From: Flagellimonas flava
GTDB taxonomy: Bacteria > Bacteroidota > Bacteroidia > Flavobacteriales > Flavobacteriaceae
NCBI RefSeq assembly: GCF_900129665.1
Contig: NZ_FQWL01000001.1
Coordinates: 1,116,001 to 1,180,000 of the forward strand
Direction of reading: 5' to 3'
DNA length: 64,000 bases
Part shown: positions 37,887 through 46,052 of the stretch, piece after piece
How positions within the stretch are numbered: the first letter of the stretch is position 1
How the letters are laid out: each line of letters opens with the position of its first letter
Translations under genes and position numbers: made by a program
Notes under the pieces: model-generated
Seen by the model: the letters and a program-made list of their open reading frames with translations, nothing else
Database searches by the model: none
What the model was told of the DNA's origin: nothing

Positions 37887-38726
37887 TTAAGTGCTTTCAA
37901 GCAGGTAAATTCCGTCTTCCTTAATAGAAATCTTCCGTTCTTTATACAAGGTGCCTATGGCCTTTTTAAAGGCTTTCTTGCTTAAGTGCAGGGTTCTTTT
38001 AATCTCTTCGGGATCCGATTTATCGTGTAACCCCAAAAAGCCATTGTGCTCCCTCAGCTTTTCCAAAATTCCATTTGCCGTAGGCTCCAACATTTTAGCC
38101 CCGATAGGCTGTAGGGAAACATCCACCTTTAAATCTGACCTTACAGTTTTGATGTATCCTTTTAGACGGTTTCCGACTGTGATCGGTTTGTACACGTCAT
38201 TTTCAAATACCAAACCTTTGTATTGATCATTAATAATGACCTCCCAGCCCAGGGGAGTTTTTCTGCCTACCAATAAATCTACCTCGGTATTCACGGGAAG
38301 ATCAAAGCCCTCATTGTTCAAAAACCTTTTTAGGCGACTTGAGCCTGTCAATCTATAAGTTTCCTGATCCAAGTAACAATGGACTACGTAACTTTTGCCT
38401 TCCTCCATGCGGGTGGCCTGTTCCCTAAAAGGAACCAATAAGTGTTTTTCCAATCCCCAATCCAAAAAAGCCCCATATGAGCCTACTTGGACCACCTTTA
38501 AGAAACCATACCCATTCCTAATCAAATAGGGTTCAAGAGTTGTAGCAATGGGTCGCTCATTGTTGTCCAAATAGCAAAACACCTTCATATCCATATCTAT
38601 CTGGAAATCCTCCGGTACGTACTTATTCGGAAGTAGTACTTCCGTGCCTTCACCATCTCCTAAAAAAAGGCCAATACTTGTTCCTCTAAGTACCTTCAAT
38701 GTATTGTAGTTCCCCAATTCTATCAT
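37887..38726 (-). CDS. S1-like RNA-binding protein, CvfB family
   Basis: 279 residues. Several S1-type beta barrels: TSIGLFLGDGEGTEVLLPNKYV, then VVQVGSYGAFLDWGLEKHLLVPFREQ (the second S1 motif, about 77-102), and a third in the middle. The C-terminal winged-helix part (about 225-279) has LHLSKKAFKKAIGTLYKE. This is CvfB/YitL. In other bacteria CvfB proteins affect virulence factor or RNA metabolism; the target here is unknown. It lies between the menaquinone cluster halves; no terminator separates it from the SPOR-like gene 151 bp downstream. Confidence 0.87.
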   Translation of the reverse strand: MIELGNYNTLKVLRGTSIGLFLGDGEGTEVLLPNKYVPEDFQIDMDMKVFCYLDNNERPIATTLEPYLIRNGYGFLKVVQVGSYGAFLDWGLEKHLLVPFREQATRMEEGKSYVVHCYLDQETYRLTGSSRLKRFLNNEGFDLPVNTEVDLLVGRKTPLGWEVIINDQYKGLVFENDVYKPITVGNRLKGYIKTVRSDLKVDVSLQPIGAKMLEPTANGILEKLREHNGFLGLHDKSDPEEIKRTLHLSKKAFKKAIGTLYKERKISIKEDGIYLLEST

Positions 38727-38755
38727 GCGGCAAAGGTAGCGGTAAATATGGGCAT

Positions 38756-38780
38756 AAAAAAAGCGGCCATTGGCCGCTTC
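38756..38780 (-). terminator. Terminator of the DUF2853/menaquinone transcript
   Basis: AAGCGGCCA (38761-38769) pairs with TGGCCGCTT (38771-38779); minus-strand T-run follows (AAAAAAA at 38756-38762 on the plus strand). It lies 21 bp after the stop of the DUF2853 gene. Confidence 0.85.
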
Positions 38781-38800
38781 CTAGCTAGTGACATTATCGT

Positions 38801-39142
38801 TTAGTTATACACAGATTCTTTTCCAAAATGCTTCGCGAGCATGTAGTAAATAACCGCTCGGTGCTTATTTTTTTCGGATCTCCCGTATTGATCAATAACA
38901 CTGTTGATAGCATTCATGAGGTCAGCGCTCTCATCAAGACCCAATTTTTTCATCAAGAAGTTATTTTTTACTGTCTCCAATTCCTTTTCATCGGAACCTG
39001 AGACTTTGGAAGCATCTAGGTTGTAGATGGCAGGTCCCAATCCCACGGCCACTTTGGTCAATAGATCCATGTCGGGAGCTTGTCCAAATTTTTCTTTGAT
39101 ATCGGCCGCATACTTCTCAATTAATTCATCTCTTTTGCTCAT
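38801..39142 (-). CDS. DUF2853 family protein
   Basis: 113 residues from ATG 39142. Cytosolic, mostly helical: MSKRDELIEKYAADIKEKFG, DMDLLTKVAVGLGPAIYNLDASKVSG, and KHRAVIYYMLAKHFGKESVY at the end. This matches DUF2853, a small family of unknown function common in Bacteroidota and proteobacteria. A longer frame (from 39208) would overlap menD and add 22 residues absent from the family, so it is rejected. It follows menD, 40 bp downstream, on the menaquinone transcript, then a strong terminator. Confidence 0.8.
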   Translation of the reverse strand: MSKRDELIEKYAADIKEKFGQAPDMDLLTKVAVGLGPAIYNLDASKVSGSDEKELETVKNNFLMKKLGLDESADLMNAINSVIDQYGRSEKNKHRAVIYYMLAKHFGKESVYN

Positions 39143-39182
39143 GATTGCAAGTGTTCTTTTATGGTTATTATTTGACTTGGTT

Positions 39183-40922
39183 CTAAGATATAAAATCGAA
39201 ATAGTCAAGCAAAATTTTATTGTTTACTGCCGTTGGCGTGCGTATTTCCAAAAGTTTTGGTGCCGTGGATTCTGCATAGAACCCAACCAAGCTTTTCCTT
39301 AGATCAGATGCATCTTTAACACAATCATAATCAAAGTGGTACATCTTTGCCAACTGCTCCGCTGAATGGTCATGCTGTGTTTCAAAGAAGGTTGAAAAAT
39401 CCTTCGTTTCTTCAAAACCAGGTAAAATCCTAAAAATTCCCCCGCCTCCATTATTGATTAAAATAATCCGAAAATCACTTCGCACATAATTGTGCCAAAG
39501 ACCGTTGCTATCATAAAAAAAGCTAAGATCCCCGGTTAACAGCACGGTAGGGTTTTTATGGTGGACAGCAGCTCCCATTGCGGTGGAAGTACTGCCATCT
39601 ATACCACTGGTACCGCGATTGCAATAAATGTGCAAAGAAGGGTTCATTGAAAACAATTGCGCATAACGTACCGTCGAACTATTGGCCAAATGTACTTGAT
39701 ATCCCCTCGGGATATTTTTCAATATTTCATCAAAAGCGGTAAAATCGGAAAAAGATATTTGTTTTAAATATTCCGCCCTTCTTTTTTCATAATGTTGTTT
39801 TACAGAATCCCATTGTAACCGATAACTATCTTCCAATGCTTTGGGTTGTTGATACATCTGTCTGAAGAAATCATTTGGGTGAATGTTCACATGTTCTTTC
39901 AAACAGAAAAACGTGTCATAGGCCTTCTTCCCGCCTATATGCCAATGGTTTTTGGGTTGATAGTCCCTGAGAAAGGCCTTTATTTTCTTGGATACGATTA
40001 GACCGCCGAAGGTTACTAACAAATCGGGTTGTAACGCCCTAAATTTTTCCTCCTTGTCCGATGCTTTCTCCAAGGGTGCAATGATACTATCAATACTTGG
40101 ATAGAAGTTAGGATGATGCACATTGGAGGTCGTTTCCGTAAAAACCAAAACATTGTCATCTTCTCCTAGGTTTCTTATGATATCACTTTCGAGTTCATCT
40201 GGGGGATTTACCCCTACCAAAACCATTTTCTTGCTACTTGAATCCCAGATGTTCTTGAGCAATGCAAAATCAACTTGGGTCTTTGCATTGGAACTAGTCT
40301 TTTGCAGTTTTTTCACCTCTACCAAGGGAACAGTGGTCGTTCCATATAAGGGTTCTTCAAAAGGTATGTTGATGTGAACCGGTGTCCTGTATTCAAAAGC
40401 AATGTCCAGAGCCTTTTGAATTTCCAGAACATTGTGGTTCTGAATGGATTCCTGACTTTCATTTTGCCCTTCTACTGCGTACTTCTTATAGGTTTCAGTA
40501 TTATGGCAAACATCCTGTTTGAGGTTGGCCGAATAGCCGATATGTTTTTCAAAAATATCTTGTTGTCTGATGGTCTGACCATCACCTATATCAATTTTAT
40601 ATTGTGGTCTATCAGCTGAAACAACAACAAGAGGTATGTCACTATAAAATGCCTCTGCAACCGCCGGATAATAATTCAGCATGGCACTTCCAGAACTACA
40701 AACCACCGCCACTGGTTCCTGTAATTGCTGGGCCATCCCCAGTGCAAAAAAACCAGCGCACCGTTCATCCACAATACTAAAACAATTGAAGTCGGGATGT
40801 TTGGAAAAGCTAAGGGTCAGAGGGGCATTTCGGGAACCCGGAGAAATCACAATATTTTTAATTCCCTTTGTTTTAAAGTATAAAACCAATGTTTGGGCAG
40901 CGGGAATATTGGAGTACGTCAT
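39183..40922 (-). CDS. menD: SEPHCHC synthase
   Basis: 579 residues from ATG 40922, a thiamine diphosphate enzyme. PSGSRNAPLTLSF-type motif near the N-terminus (VISPGSRNAPLTLSFSKH) with EERCAGFFALG-like helix, VVCSSGSAMLNYYPAV, and the ThDP binding motif GDLSFFYDSNGLW (about 470). It joins isochorismate with 2-oxoglutarate to SEPHCHC in menaquinone synthesis. A frame starting at TTG 40931 is possible but ATG is better. menF lies 40 bp upstream and DUF2853 40 bp downstream. Confidence 0.93.
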   Translation of the reverse strand: MTYSNIPAAQTLVLYFKTKGIKNIVISPGSRNAPLTLSFSKHPDFNCFSIVDERCAGFFALGMAQQLQEPVAVVCSSGSAMLNYYPAVAEAFYSDIPLVVVSADRPQYKIDIGDGQTIRQQDIFEKHIGYSANLKQDVCHNTETYKKYAVEGQNESQESIQNHNVLEIQKALDIAFEYRTPVHINIPFEEPLYGTTTVPLVEVKKLQKTSSNAKTQVDFALLKNIWDSSSKKMVLVGVNPPDELESDIIRNLGEDDNVLVFTETTSNVHHPNFYPSIDSIIAPLEKASDKEEKFRALQPDLLVTFGGLIVSKKIKAFLRDYQPKNHWHIGGKKAYDTFFCLKEHVNIHPNDFFRQMYQQPKALEDSYRLQWDSVKQHYEKRRAEYLKQISFSDFTAFDEILKNIPRGYQVHLANSSTVRYAQLFSMNPSLHIYCNRGTSGIDGSTSTAMGAAVHHKNPTVLLTGDLSFFYDSNGLWHNYVRSDFRIILINNGGGGIFRILPGFEETKDFSTFFETQHDHSAEQLAKMYHFDYDCVKDASDLRKSLVGFYAESTAPKLLEIRTPTAVNNKILLDYFDFIS

Positions 40923-40962
40923 GGAACACAAAAGTACATCCCAAAAAACAATTCACCCAAAA

Positions 40963-42036
40963 TTATTGATACTCAAATTCCAGGATATTGAGCATTGTCC
41001 TACTTTTATTCTGGGTCTCAATCCATTCACTTTCCGGATTGGAGGCAGCGGTTATACCTCCCCCAACAAAAATACTGGCCATCCCATTTTGAATTGTCAT
41101 ACAGCGCAGGTTGACAAATAGTGAAACCTCATCTTGGGCACATAGGTTTAGCTCACCCAAAAAGCCTGTATAGTAGGTCCTTTTATAATTTTCATGCTTC
41201 GCAATAAAATCCTTCGCTTCCAAAACCGGGACACCACAAACGGCCGGTGTGGGGTGCAGTGCCTTAATAATTTGATCCATGGAATTTTTTAGCAATGTCG
41301 CCTTCACTTCGGATTTAAGGTGCCATAGATTCCCTGCTCTTACGGACTGTACCTTCCCGACCTCTAGCTTATCCGTGAGTATGGAAAGTCGTTCACGGAC
41401 ATAGTCCGAAACCATCTCCTGTTCTTCGATTTCTTTGCTTCCCCATTTGGGCTCCTCCCCTTCCCTTACGGACATTGTTGCGGCCAACGACATGGTCCTA
41501 AGTTGGTTCCCCTTGACTTTTAGAAGTGTTTCTGGCGTGGCTCCACACCAAGTGCCCACTTTAGGATGAAACCAAAGGTAGCATAGGGCATCAGGATAGT
41601 GCCGAAGTAATTGAGTGAAAATCACATCTGGTTCTTGATAAACCTTTACATCCAGTTTTCGGGAGAGTACGACCTTTTTTAAACTTCCCTTTTGAATTTC
41701 TTTTACGGCCCTCGCCACCATATCCATGTGGGCATTCCGTCCATCATTTGAAACTTTGGCTCTATTCGGGGCATGCGTTAAGGGTTGTGGACAAGCCAAT
41801 TTGAGTACTTCATCAGCTTGAATAAGTATGGCGTCATCATTAAAATCGTAAGGGGCAAAAACAAAGCCTTGCCCAACAAAATTTTCGGTCCGATGAATTA
41901 CTTGGTTCGATTGAAAAACCCCTGTCAATTCAGCTTCACCCGGCTTTCGGTAAACCGCAAAGGGCAAGCCCTGTTCAAAGCAAGACTTAATCTTGGATAT
42001 GAGCTGCTGAAAATCCTTATTTTCTGGGAAGGGCAA
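40963..42036 (-). CDS. menF: Isochorismate synthase
   Basis: 357 residues, chorismate-binding fold. It carries KKVVLSRKLDV (lysine that activates water), WFHPKVGTWCGATPETLLKV, ALHPTPAVCGVPV (about 262) and NLRCMTIQNGMASIFVGGGITAASNPESEW, all conserved. It converts chorismate to isochorismate, the first committed step of menaquinone synthesis. Anthranilate or salicylate synthases are similar, but menD beside it supports MenF. Its start overlaps the thioesterase gene by 20 bp. Confidence 0.9.
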   Translation of the reverse strand: MPFPENKDFQQLISKIKSCFEQGLPFAVYRKPGEAELTGVFQSNQVIHRTENFVGQGFVFAPYDFNDDAILIQADEVLKLACPQPLTHAPNRAKVSNDGRNAHMDMVARAVKEIQKGSLKKVVLSRKLDVKVYQEPDVIFTQLLRHYPDALCYLWFHPKVGTWCGATPETLLKVKGNQLRTMSLAATMSVREGEEPKWGSKEIEEQEMVSDYVRERLSILTDKLEVGKVQSVRAGNLWHLKSEVKATLLKNSMDQIIKALHPTPAVCGVPVLEAKDFIAKHENYKRTYYTGFLGELNLCAQDEVSLFVNLRCMTIQNGMASIFVGGGITAASNPESEWIETQNKSRTMLNILEFEYQ

Positions 42037-42439
42037 TGGTAGTGAGTTTACAATTGGAAATTAAATCACCTTCTTCGTTGGTTATCTTTATTTCCCAAAG
42101 TTGGGTAGTTCTTCCTTTGTGTATAATGGAAGCTTTGGCATAAACATAACCTTCCCGAATGGACTTGACATGGTTCGCAGAAATCTCTATCCCCCTTACA
42201 AAAAATTCCTGCCCGTCCAAGAAAACATAGGAAGCCGCACTTCCAACACTCTCTGCCAAGGCAACCGATGCTCCACCATGAAGTACGCCATCTGGTTGAT
42301 GTACCTTTGGCGTCACCGGCATTCGAGCAATTAAAAAGTTCTCGCCCACATCCGTATACGTAATATCGAGGGTTTCCATGAGTGTGTTTTTGCAAATACC
42401 GTTGCAAACCGCAAGAATCTTTTCCTTATGATCTTCCAT
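42017..42439 (-). CDS. Hotdog-fold thioesterase (MenI/PaaI-type)
   Basis: 140 residues. HQPDGVLHGGASVALAESVGS carries the hotdog catalytic site (HGG with the Glu of ESVGS, about 54-67). This is the PaaI/EntH/MenI type. Overlap with menF suggests the missing DHNA-CoA thioesterase step of menaquinone synthesis (MenI-like role), though PaaI-type phenylacetyl-CoA activity cannot be excluded. First gene of the menI-menF-menD-DUF2853 run. Confidence 0.82.
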   Translation of the reverse strand: MEDHKEKILAVCNGICKNTLMETLDITYTDVGENFLIARMPVTPKVHQPDGVLHGGASVALAESVGSAASYVFLDGQEFFVRGIEISANHVKSIREGYVYAKASIIHKGRTTQLWEIKITNEEGDLISNCKLTTIALPRK

Positions 42440-42509
42440 CCACCTATTTTTTGTAAAATTACGTAAAGGTATAGCATTAAAGAATTAAGTTTCCCACTTT
42501 GTATCACTC

Positions 42510-43145
42510 ATGGAAAAGACGGTATCCTACACTTCAAAAAACACATACAAAACCCTTAACACCCTTACCACAAGAACTAAAAACATTTGGCTGGTCTTTC
42601 ATGGAATTGGCTATTTAAGCAGGTATTTCATTAAGCATTTTGAGCACTTGGATGCCGAGGAGAACTACATCATCGCTCCACAGGCTCCATCCAAATATTA
42701 CTTGAAAAACGAATACAAATACGTTGGGGCAAGCTGGTTGACAAAAGAAAATACCGCCATGGAAACTGAAAATGTGTTGGGGTATATAGACGCAGTGATT
42801 GAAGCAGAGAAACTTTCCTCCCATACAAATCTTATTCTATTTGGGTTTTCGCAAGGGGTCTCAGTAGCGATACGATGGATGGTCCGAAGACAGATAAAGT
42901 GCAGCGCTTTGGTTCTTTATGCAGGTGGTATTCCCAATGAGCTGAAGAAGGAAGATTTAAATTTTGTTGATTGGGACTCAACTCGGGTGAAAATTGTATT
43001 TGGGGATTCAGACGAATTTCTGAACGAGAAGAGAAGAGCCTTGGAGCAGATTAAAATTGAATCGCTTTTCAGAGGTAAAGCAGAACTGATCACCTTTCAA
43101 GGAGGACATGAAATAAAACCCGAACTTATAAAAACCATTCTTTAG
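42510..43145 (+). CDS. Alpha/beta hydrolase (phospholipase/carboxylesterase type)
   Basis: 211 residues. LVFHGIGYLSRYF at the N-terminus and the nucleophile elbow GFSQGVS (Ser at about 115) match the dienelactone/YpfH-type esterases. Asp in FGDSDEFL (about 170) and His in FQGGHEIKP (about 198) complete the triad. Cytosolic, no signal peptide. Substrate unknown. The VOC gene begins 5 bp downstream and is surely co-transcribed. It could not be MenH on motif grounds alone, though it sits just outside the menaquinone genes. Confidence 0.82.
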   Translation: MEKTVSYTSKNTYKTLNTLTTRTKNIWLVFHGIGYLSRYFIKHFEHLDAEENYIIAPQAPSKYYLKNEYKYVGASWLTKENTAMETENVLGYIDAVIEAEKLSSHTNLILFGFSQGVSVAIRWMVRRQIKCSALVLYAGGIPNELKKEDLNFVDWDSTRVKIVFGDSDEFLNEKRRALEQIKIESLFRGKAELITFQGGHEIKPELIKTIL

Positions 43146-43149
43146 AGGT

Positions 43150-43533
43150 ATGCGACATATTGCCCACACCACGCTTGTGGTAAAAGATTACGATGAAGCC
43201 ATTTTCTTCTTCACACAAAAGCTAAATTTTGTACTGCAACAAGACATTGATTTGGGTGAGGGAAAAAGATGGGTAGTAGTTTCCCCAAAAAACTCAGAGG
43301 CGGGTTTAGTTCTCGGTAAGGCCGTTGGACCGGAACAAGAAGCGACTATTGGAAATCAAACCGGAGGTAGGGTTTTTCTTTTTCTTCACACAAACGATTT
43401 TTGGTCCGATTACCAATCCATGCAGGACAAAGGTGTTATGTTCACTGAAAATCCCAGGGAAGAGGATTACGGAACGGTTGTGGTATTTCAGGATTTGTAT
43501 GGTAATCTGTGGGATCTTCTGGAACTGAAGTAA
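43150..43533 (+). CDS. VOC family protein (glyoxalase-like)
   Basis: 127 residues, two beta-alpha-beta-beta-beta modules. HIAHTTLVVKDYDEAIFFFTQKLNF, RGGRVFLFLHTND and ETGTVVVFQDLYGNLWDLLE-type end residues give the metal site His and Glu. Family includes glyoxalase I and antibiotic-binding proteins; function not identifiable. Co-transcribed with the hydrolase. Its stop TAA is directly followed by the convergent gene's stop. Confidence 0.85.
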   Translation: MRHIAHTTLVVKDYDEAIFFFTQKLNFVLQQDIDLGEGKRWVVVSPKNSEAGLVLGKAVGPEQEATIGNQTGGRVFLFLHTNDFWSDYQSMQDKGVMFTENPREEDYGTVVVFQDLYGNLWDLLELK

Positions 43534-44466
43534 TCAGTTGGAATCTCCAGGTTGTTTTTCTTTTTCCTCAGGATAATACGTAATCCGTCTTGTTGAATAA
43601 GCATTATCCGGAGTAATAATCTGCTTTGTCCAGTTTTTCTCTGCATTGCTATCAAACTGAAAGATATATTCCTTTACGGATTCGGAGTTGCTTGTTCTAG
43701 TGGTTATCTTTTCCAAAATACCCTCGGCATTGTAGGAATAAAATGATTTTTTCTGTGAAGCAAATTCATTCTTGACCCCGTCATATTCAAACATCTCTTT
43801 GGAAAGCACCTTGCCTGATGCATCAAAGACTTCCTCTTCGGCCTTGTTAGGTTCCCCATCCACATATTCTTTGGTCAGTATTACCTTTTGGGTCCCTCCT
43901 GCCCTCTTCCGTTCCGAGGTCCTCACGGATTTTTCCAATATGGCATTGATAAAATAGCTCTTGGTGGATTCGTTTTTGAAGGAAGCGTATTCAATCGTGG
44001 ATTCATCTACTCCCCCCGCATGCGAAGTTGTAATCTTTACGAGCCTATCCTCATCGTCATACACGTATTCCTGCTGTTCAATGAATTCCTTGTCATAGGA
44101 GATAATCTGCTCCATTACTTTACCGGGCTGTAGACTATCCCTTGTATAGAAATTGGCCATGGACGTCGCGGCGTCCAAAACCTCATCCTTGTAACTTTCC
44201 ATCCTTTTTTCCACGAGCTGACCATCAGAATACTTATAGTATGTAATGTCCTGGTCGGTATCGTTGTACTGTGTTACGGTCCGCGTTAAGAATCCCTGGG
44301 TATCAAATTCAAAGAGTTCCTTGCCGTAGTCCGTTATGACCAAACATGTCTTTACCTTCCCGTTTAGGTCAAAGTCGCCCACCTTTAATATCCGTATTTC
44401 CTGACCTAATAGTCCAACGGCAAAAAAGAGGATTGTAAAAAAAGATAAAAAGTAGTTTTTGACCAT
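43534..44466 (-). CDS. Exported RHS/YD-repeat-like protein of unknown function
   Basis: 310 residues with a signal peptide (about 1-20, ending LGQ). The rest consists of repeated beta units such as YEYDDEDRLVKITTSHAGG, EEVFDASGKVLSKEMFEYDG and YNAEGILEKITTRTS, that is, short strands of the YD-repeat type about every 20-30 residues. No core domain or peptidase is present. Unknown function; a periplasmic or surface beta-solenoid is likely. Stop codons of this gene and the VOC gene abut. Confidence 0.65.
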   Translation of the reverse strand: MVKNYFLSFFTILFFAVGLLGQEIRILKVGDFDLNGKVKTCLVITDYGKELFEFDTQGFLTRTVTQYNDTDQDITYYKYSDGQLVEKRMESYKDEVLDAATSMANFYTRDSLQPGKVMEQIISYDKEFIEQQEYVYDDEDRLVKITTSHAGGVDESTIEYASFKNESTKSYFINAILEKSVRTSERKRAGGTQKVILTKEYVDGEPNKAEEEVFDASGKVLSKEMFEYDGVKNEFASQKKSFYSYNAEGILEKITTRTSNSESVKEYIFQFDSNAEKNWTKQIITPDNAYSTRRITYYPEEKEKQPGDSN

Positions 44467-44548
44467 ACTGCAAAATTAGTTCGAATTCAACCAATTACGA
44501 AACAAAAAGAATGCCAGTTATCTAAATTAACCAAAACAAAATATGGTA

Positions 44549-45799
44549 TTAGAACTTTCGATCTGGGGCAAACGGAGAAATATCCAATGACAATTTATTC
44601 CCGGATACCAATTCGGACACCAATTTTCCGGTCGCAGGGCCCAAACTCCAGCCCATCATGGCATGACCTGTAGCAAAAACCAAGTTTTTGTATTTGTCGG
44701 TAGTTCCAATGTAGGGTAATCCATCAGGACTAACGGGTCTTAAGCCGCATTGTGCATTCTGCTTGTCTTCTTCGGGAATATGCAATCCTTTGTAGTATTT
44801 GCTTGCTCCCCTTGCCAAAGCTTCCACCCGTTCCTTGCGTATGATATTATTAATACCGGAAAACTCCATAGTACCAGCAAAACGCGTAAAACCTTGCATC
44901 GGGGTAACCGCCATTTTAGCCTCCATCAGGATGGCTGGCATGTTTATCTTGGTGGGTGTGGACACATTTATCCGATATCCTTTACCGGCCTGAAGCGGTA
45001 AATGAACGCCTAGTTTTTTGGAAAGTGTTGTAGTCCAAGAACCTGCAGCAAAAACAATGTCATCAGCGGTATAGCTTCCTTTATTGGTGATAATTTCGCT
45101 CACCTTTCCACTGGTTGCCTTTAAATCCACAACCTGTTCATTTTTATGGATTTTCACTCCGTTTTTAGCGAGGTACCCCGCAAGGCGTTCCATAATCTGA
45201 TCGGGAGTGGTATGGCGGTCGCATTCGTAATGAAAGGCTCCCTTGGCGTTCAGCTCCACATCTGGTTCTACTAAACGCAATCCGTCCAAATCCAAATGAT
45301 TGACCTGTAGCCCCATATCTTTTGCTCTTTCTGCCACTTCATTTTCATGGTCCCGTTCCTTATTCGTTTGGTACATCATGAGCAGTCCTTTGCGATCTAA
45401 ATGGAAATCGCCCAGCTCTCCAGAATTATGAATTTCTTCATATAGCTCACGACTCAATAAATTGATATCCATAATAACCGGCATGGCCCTTTCCACCTTC
45501 TCTTTGGTCGAGGATTTTTTGAAATACCAGGCCCACTTCATAAAATCAAGATCAAGTCGTGGTTTCATATAAAAAGGACTCGAAGAATTGAACATGTATT
45601 TGATGCCCTTCGAAATCATTCCTGGTGAAGCCAACGGAACAATATGACTTGGCGTTATATAACCTGCATTTACATAAGACGCTCCAGAATCCATATTGGA
45701 TTTATCCAAAACGGTTACCTGGTGCCCATTTTTTTGCAGAAAATAGGCAGTGGAAAGACCAATGATTCCTCCGCCAATTACGATAACATTTTTGCTCAT
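44549..45799 (-). CDS. FAD-dependent D-amino acid dehydrogenase-like oxidoreductase
   Basis: 416 residues. Rossmann FAD motif VIGGGIIGLSTAYFLQKNG (about 6-24) then VLDKSNMDSGAS; C-terminal FAD ring with GLRPVSPDGLPYIG (about 355) and GHAMMGWSLGPATGKLVSEL. The DAAO/DadA fold oxidises D-amino acids, sarcosine or hydroxyproline. No partner genes identify the substrate. It is divergent from the M28 gene region with a 253-bp gap. Confidence 0.87.
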   Translation of the reverse strand: MSKNVIVIGGGIIGLSTAYFLQKNGHQVTVLDKSNMDSGASYVNAGYITPSHIVPLASPGMISKGIKYMFNSSSPFYMKPRLDLDFMKWAWYFKKSSTKEKVERAMPVIMDINLLSRELYEEIHNSGELGDFHLDRKGLLMMYQTNKERDHENEVAERAKDMGLQVNHLDLDGLRLVEPDVELNAKGAFHYECDRHTTPDQIMERLAGYLAKNGVKIHKNEQVVDLKATSGKVSEIITNKGSYTADDIVFAAGSWTTTLSKKLGVHLPLQAGKGYRINVSTPTKINMPAILMEAKMAVTPMQGFTRFAGTMEFSGINNIIRKERVEALARGASKYYKGLHIPEEDKQNAQCGLRPVSPDGLPYIGTTDKYKNLVFATGHAMMGWSLGPATGKLVSELVSGNKLSLDISPFAPDRKF

Positions 45800-46052
45800 G
45801 CCTTTAGTATATCGATTACCATAGTATTAGGTCACTCCAAATGTATTACCTAAAAGACTTTTCCCCACAAGTTTTCCATAAATTTTTATGCGATATCAAA
45901 TTTTATTTGACCCGCTTATCCTGTATTGTAGTTTAAAATGGAATTGTTCAGTGTCATCTTTGCTCCCATACCTTTGGATATTAATGATCTATATGGAAAT
46001 AGATGTAGTTTGTTTCCTTATTTTTGGCCTTGTTCATTCAAAATTATATACA

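Noticed and set aside
42510..43145. Alpha/beta hydrolase as MenH of the menaquinone pathway
   Set aside because: It lies on the opposite strand to the men genes and its motifs fit the carboxylesterase group rather than SHCHC synthase.
45888..46052. 55-residue N-terminal extension of the M28 peptidase
   Set aside because: A lipoprotein signal begins at 46053, and the upstream residues lack any family similarity.
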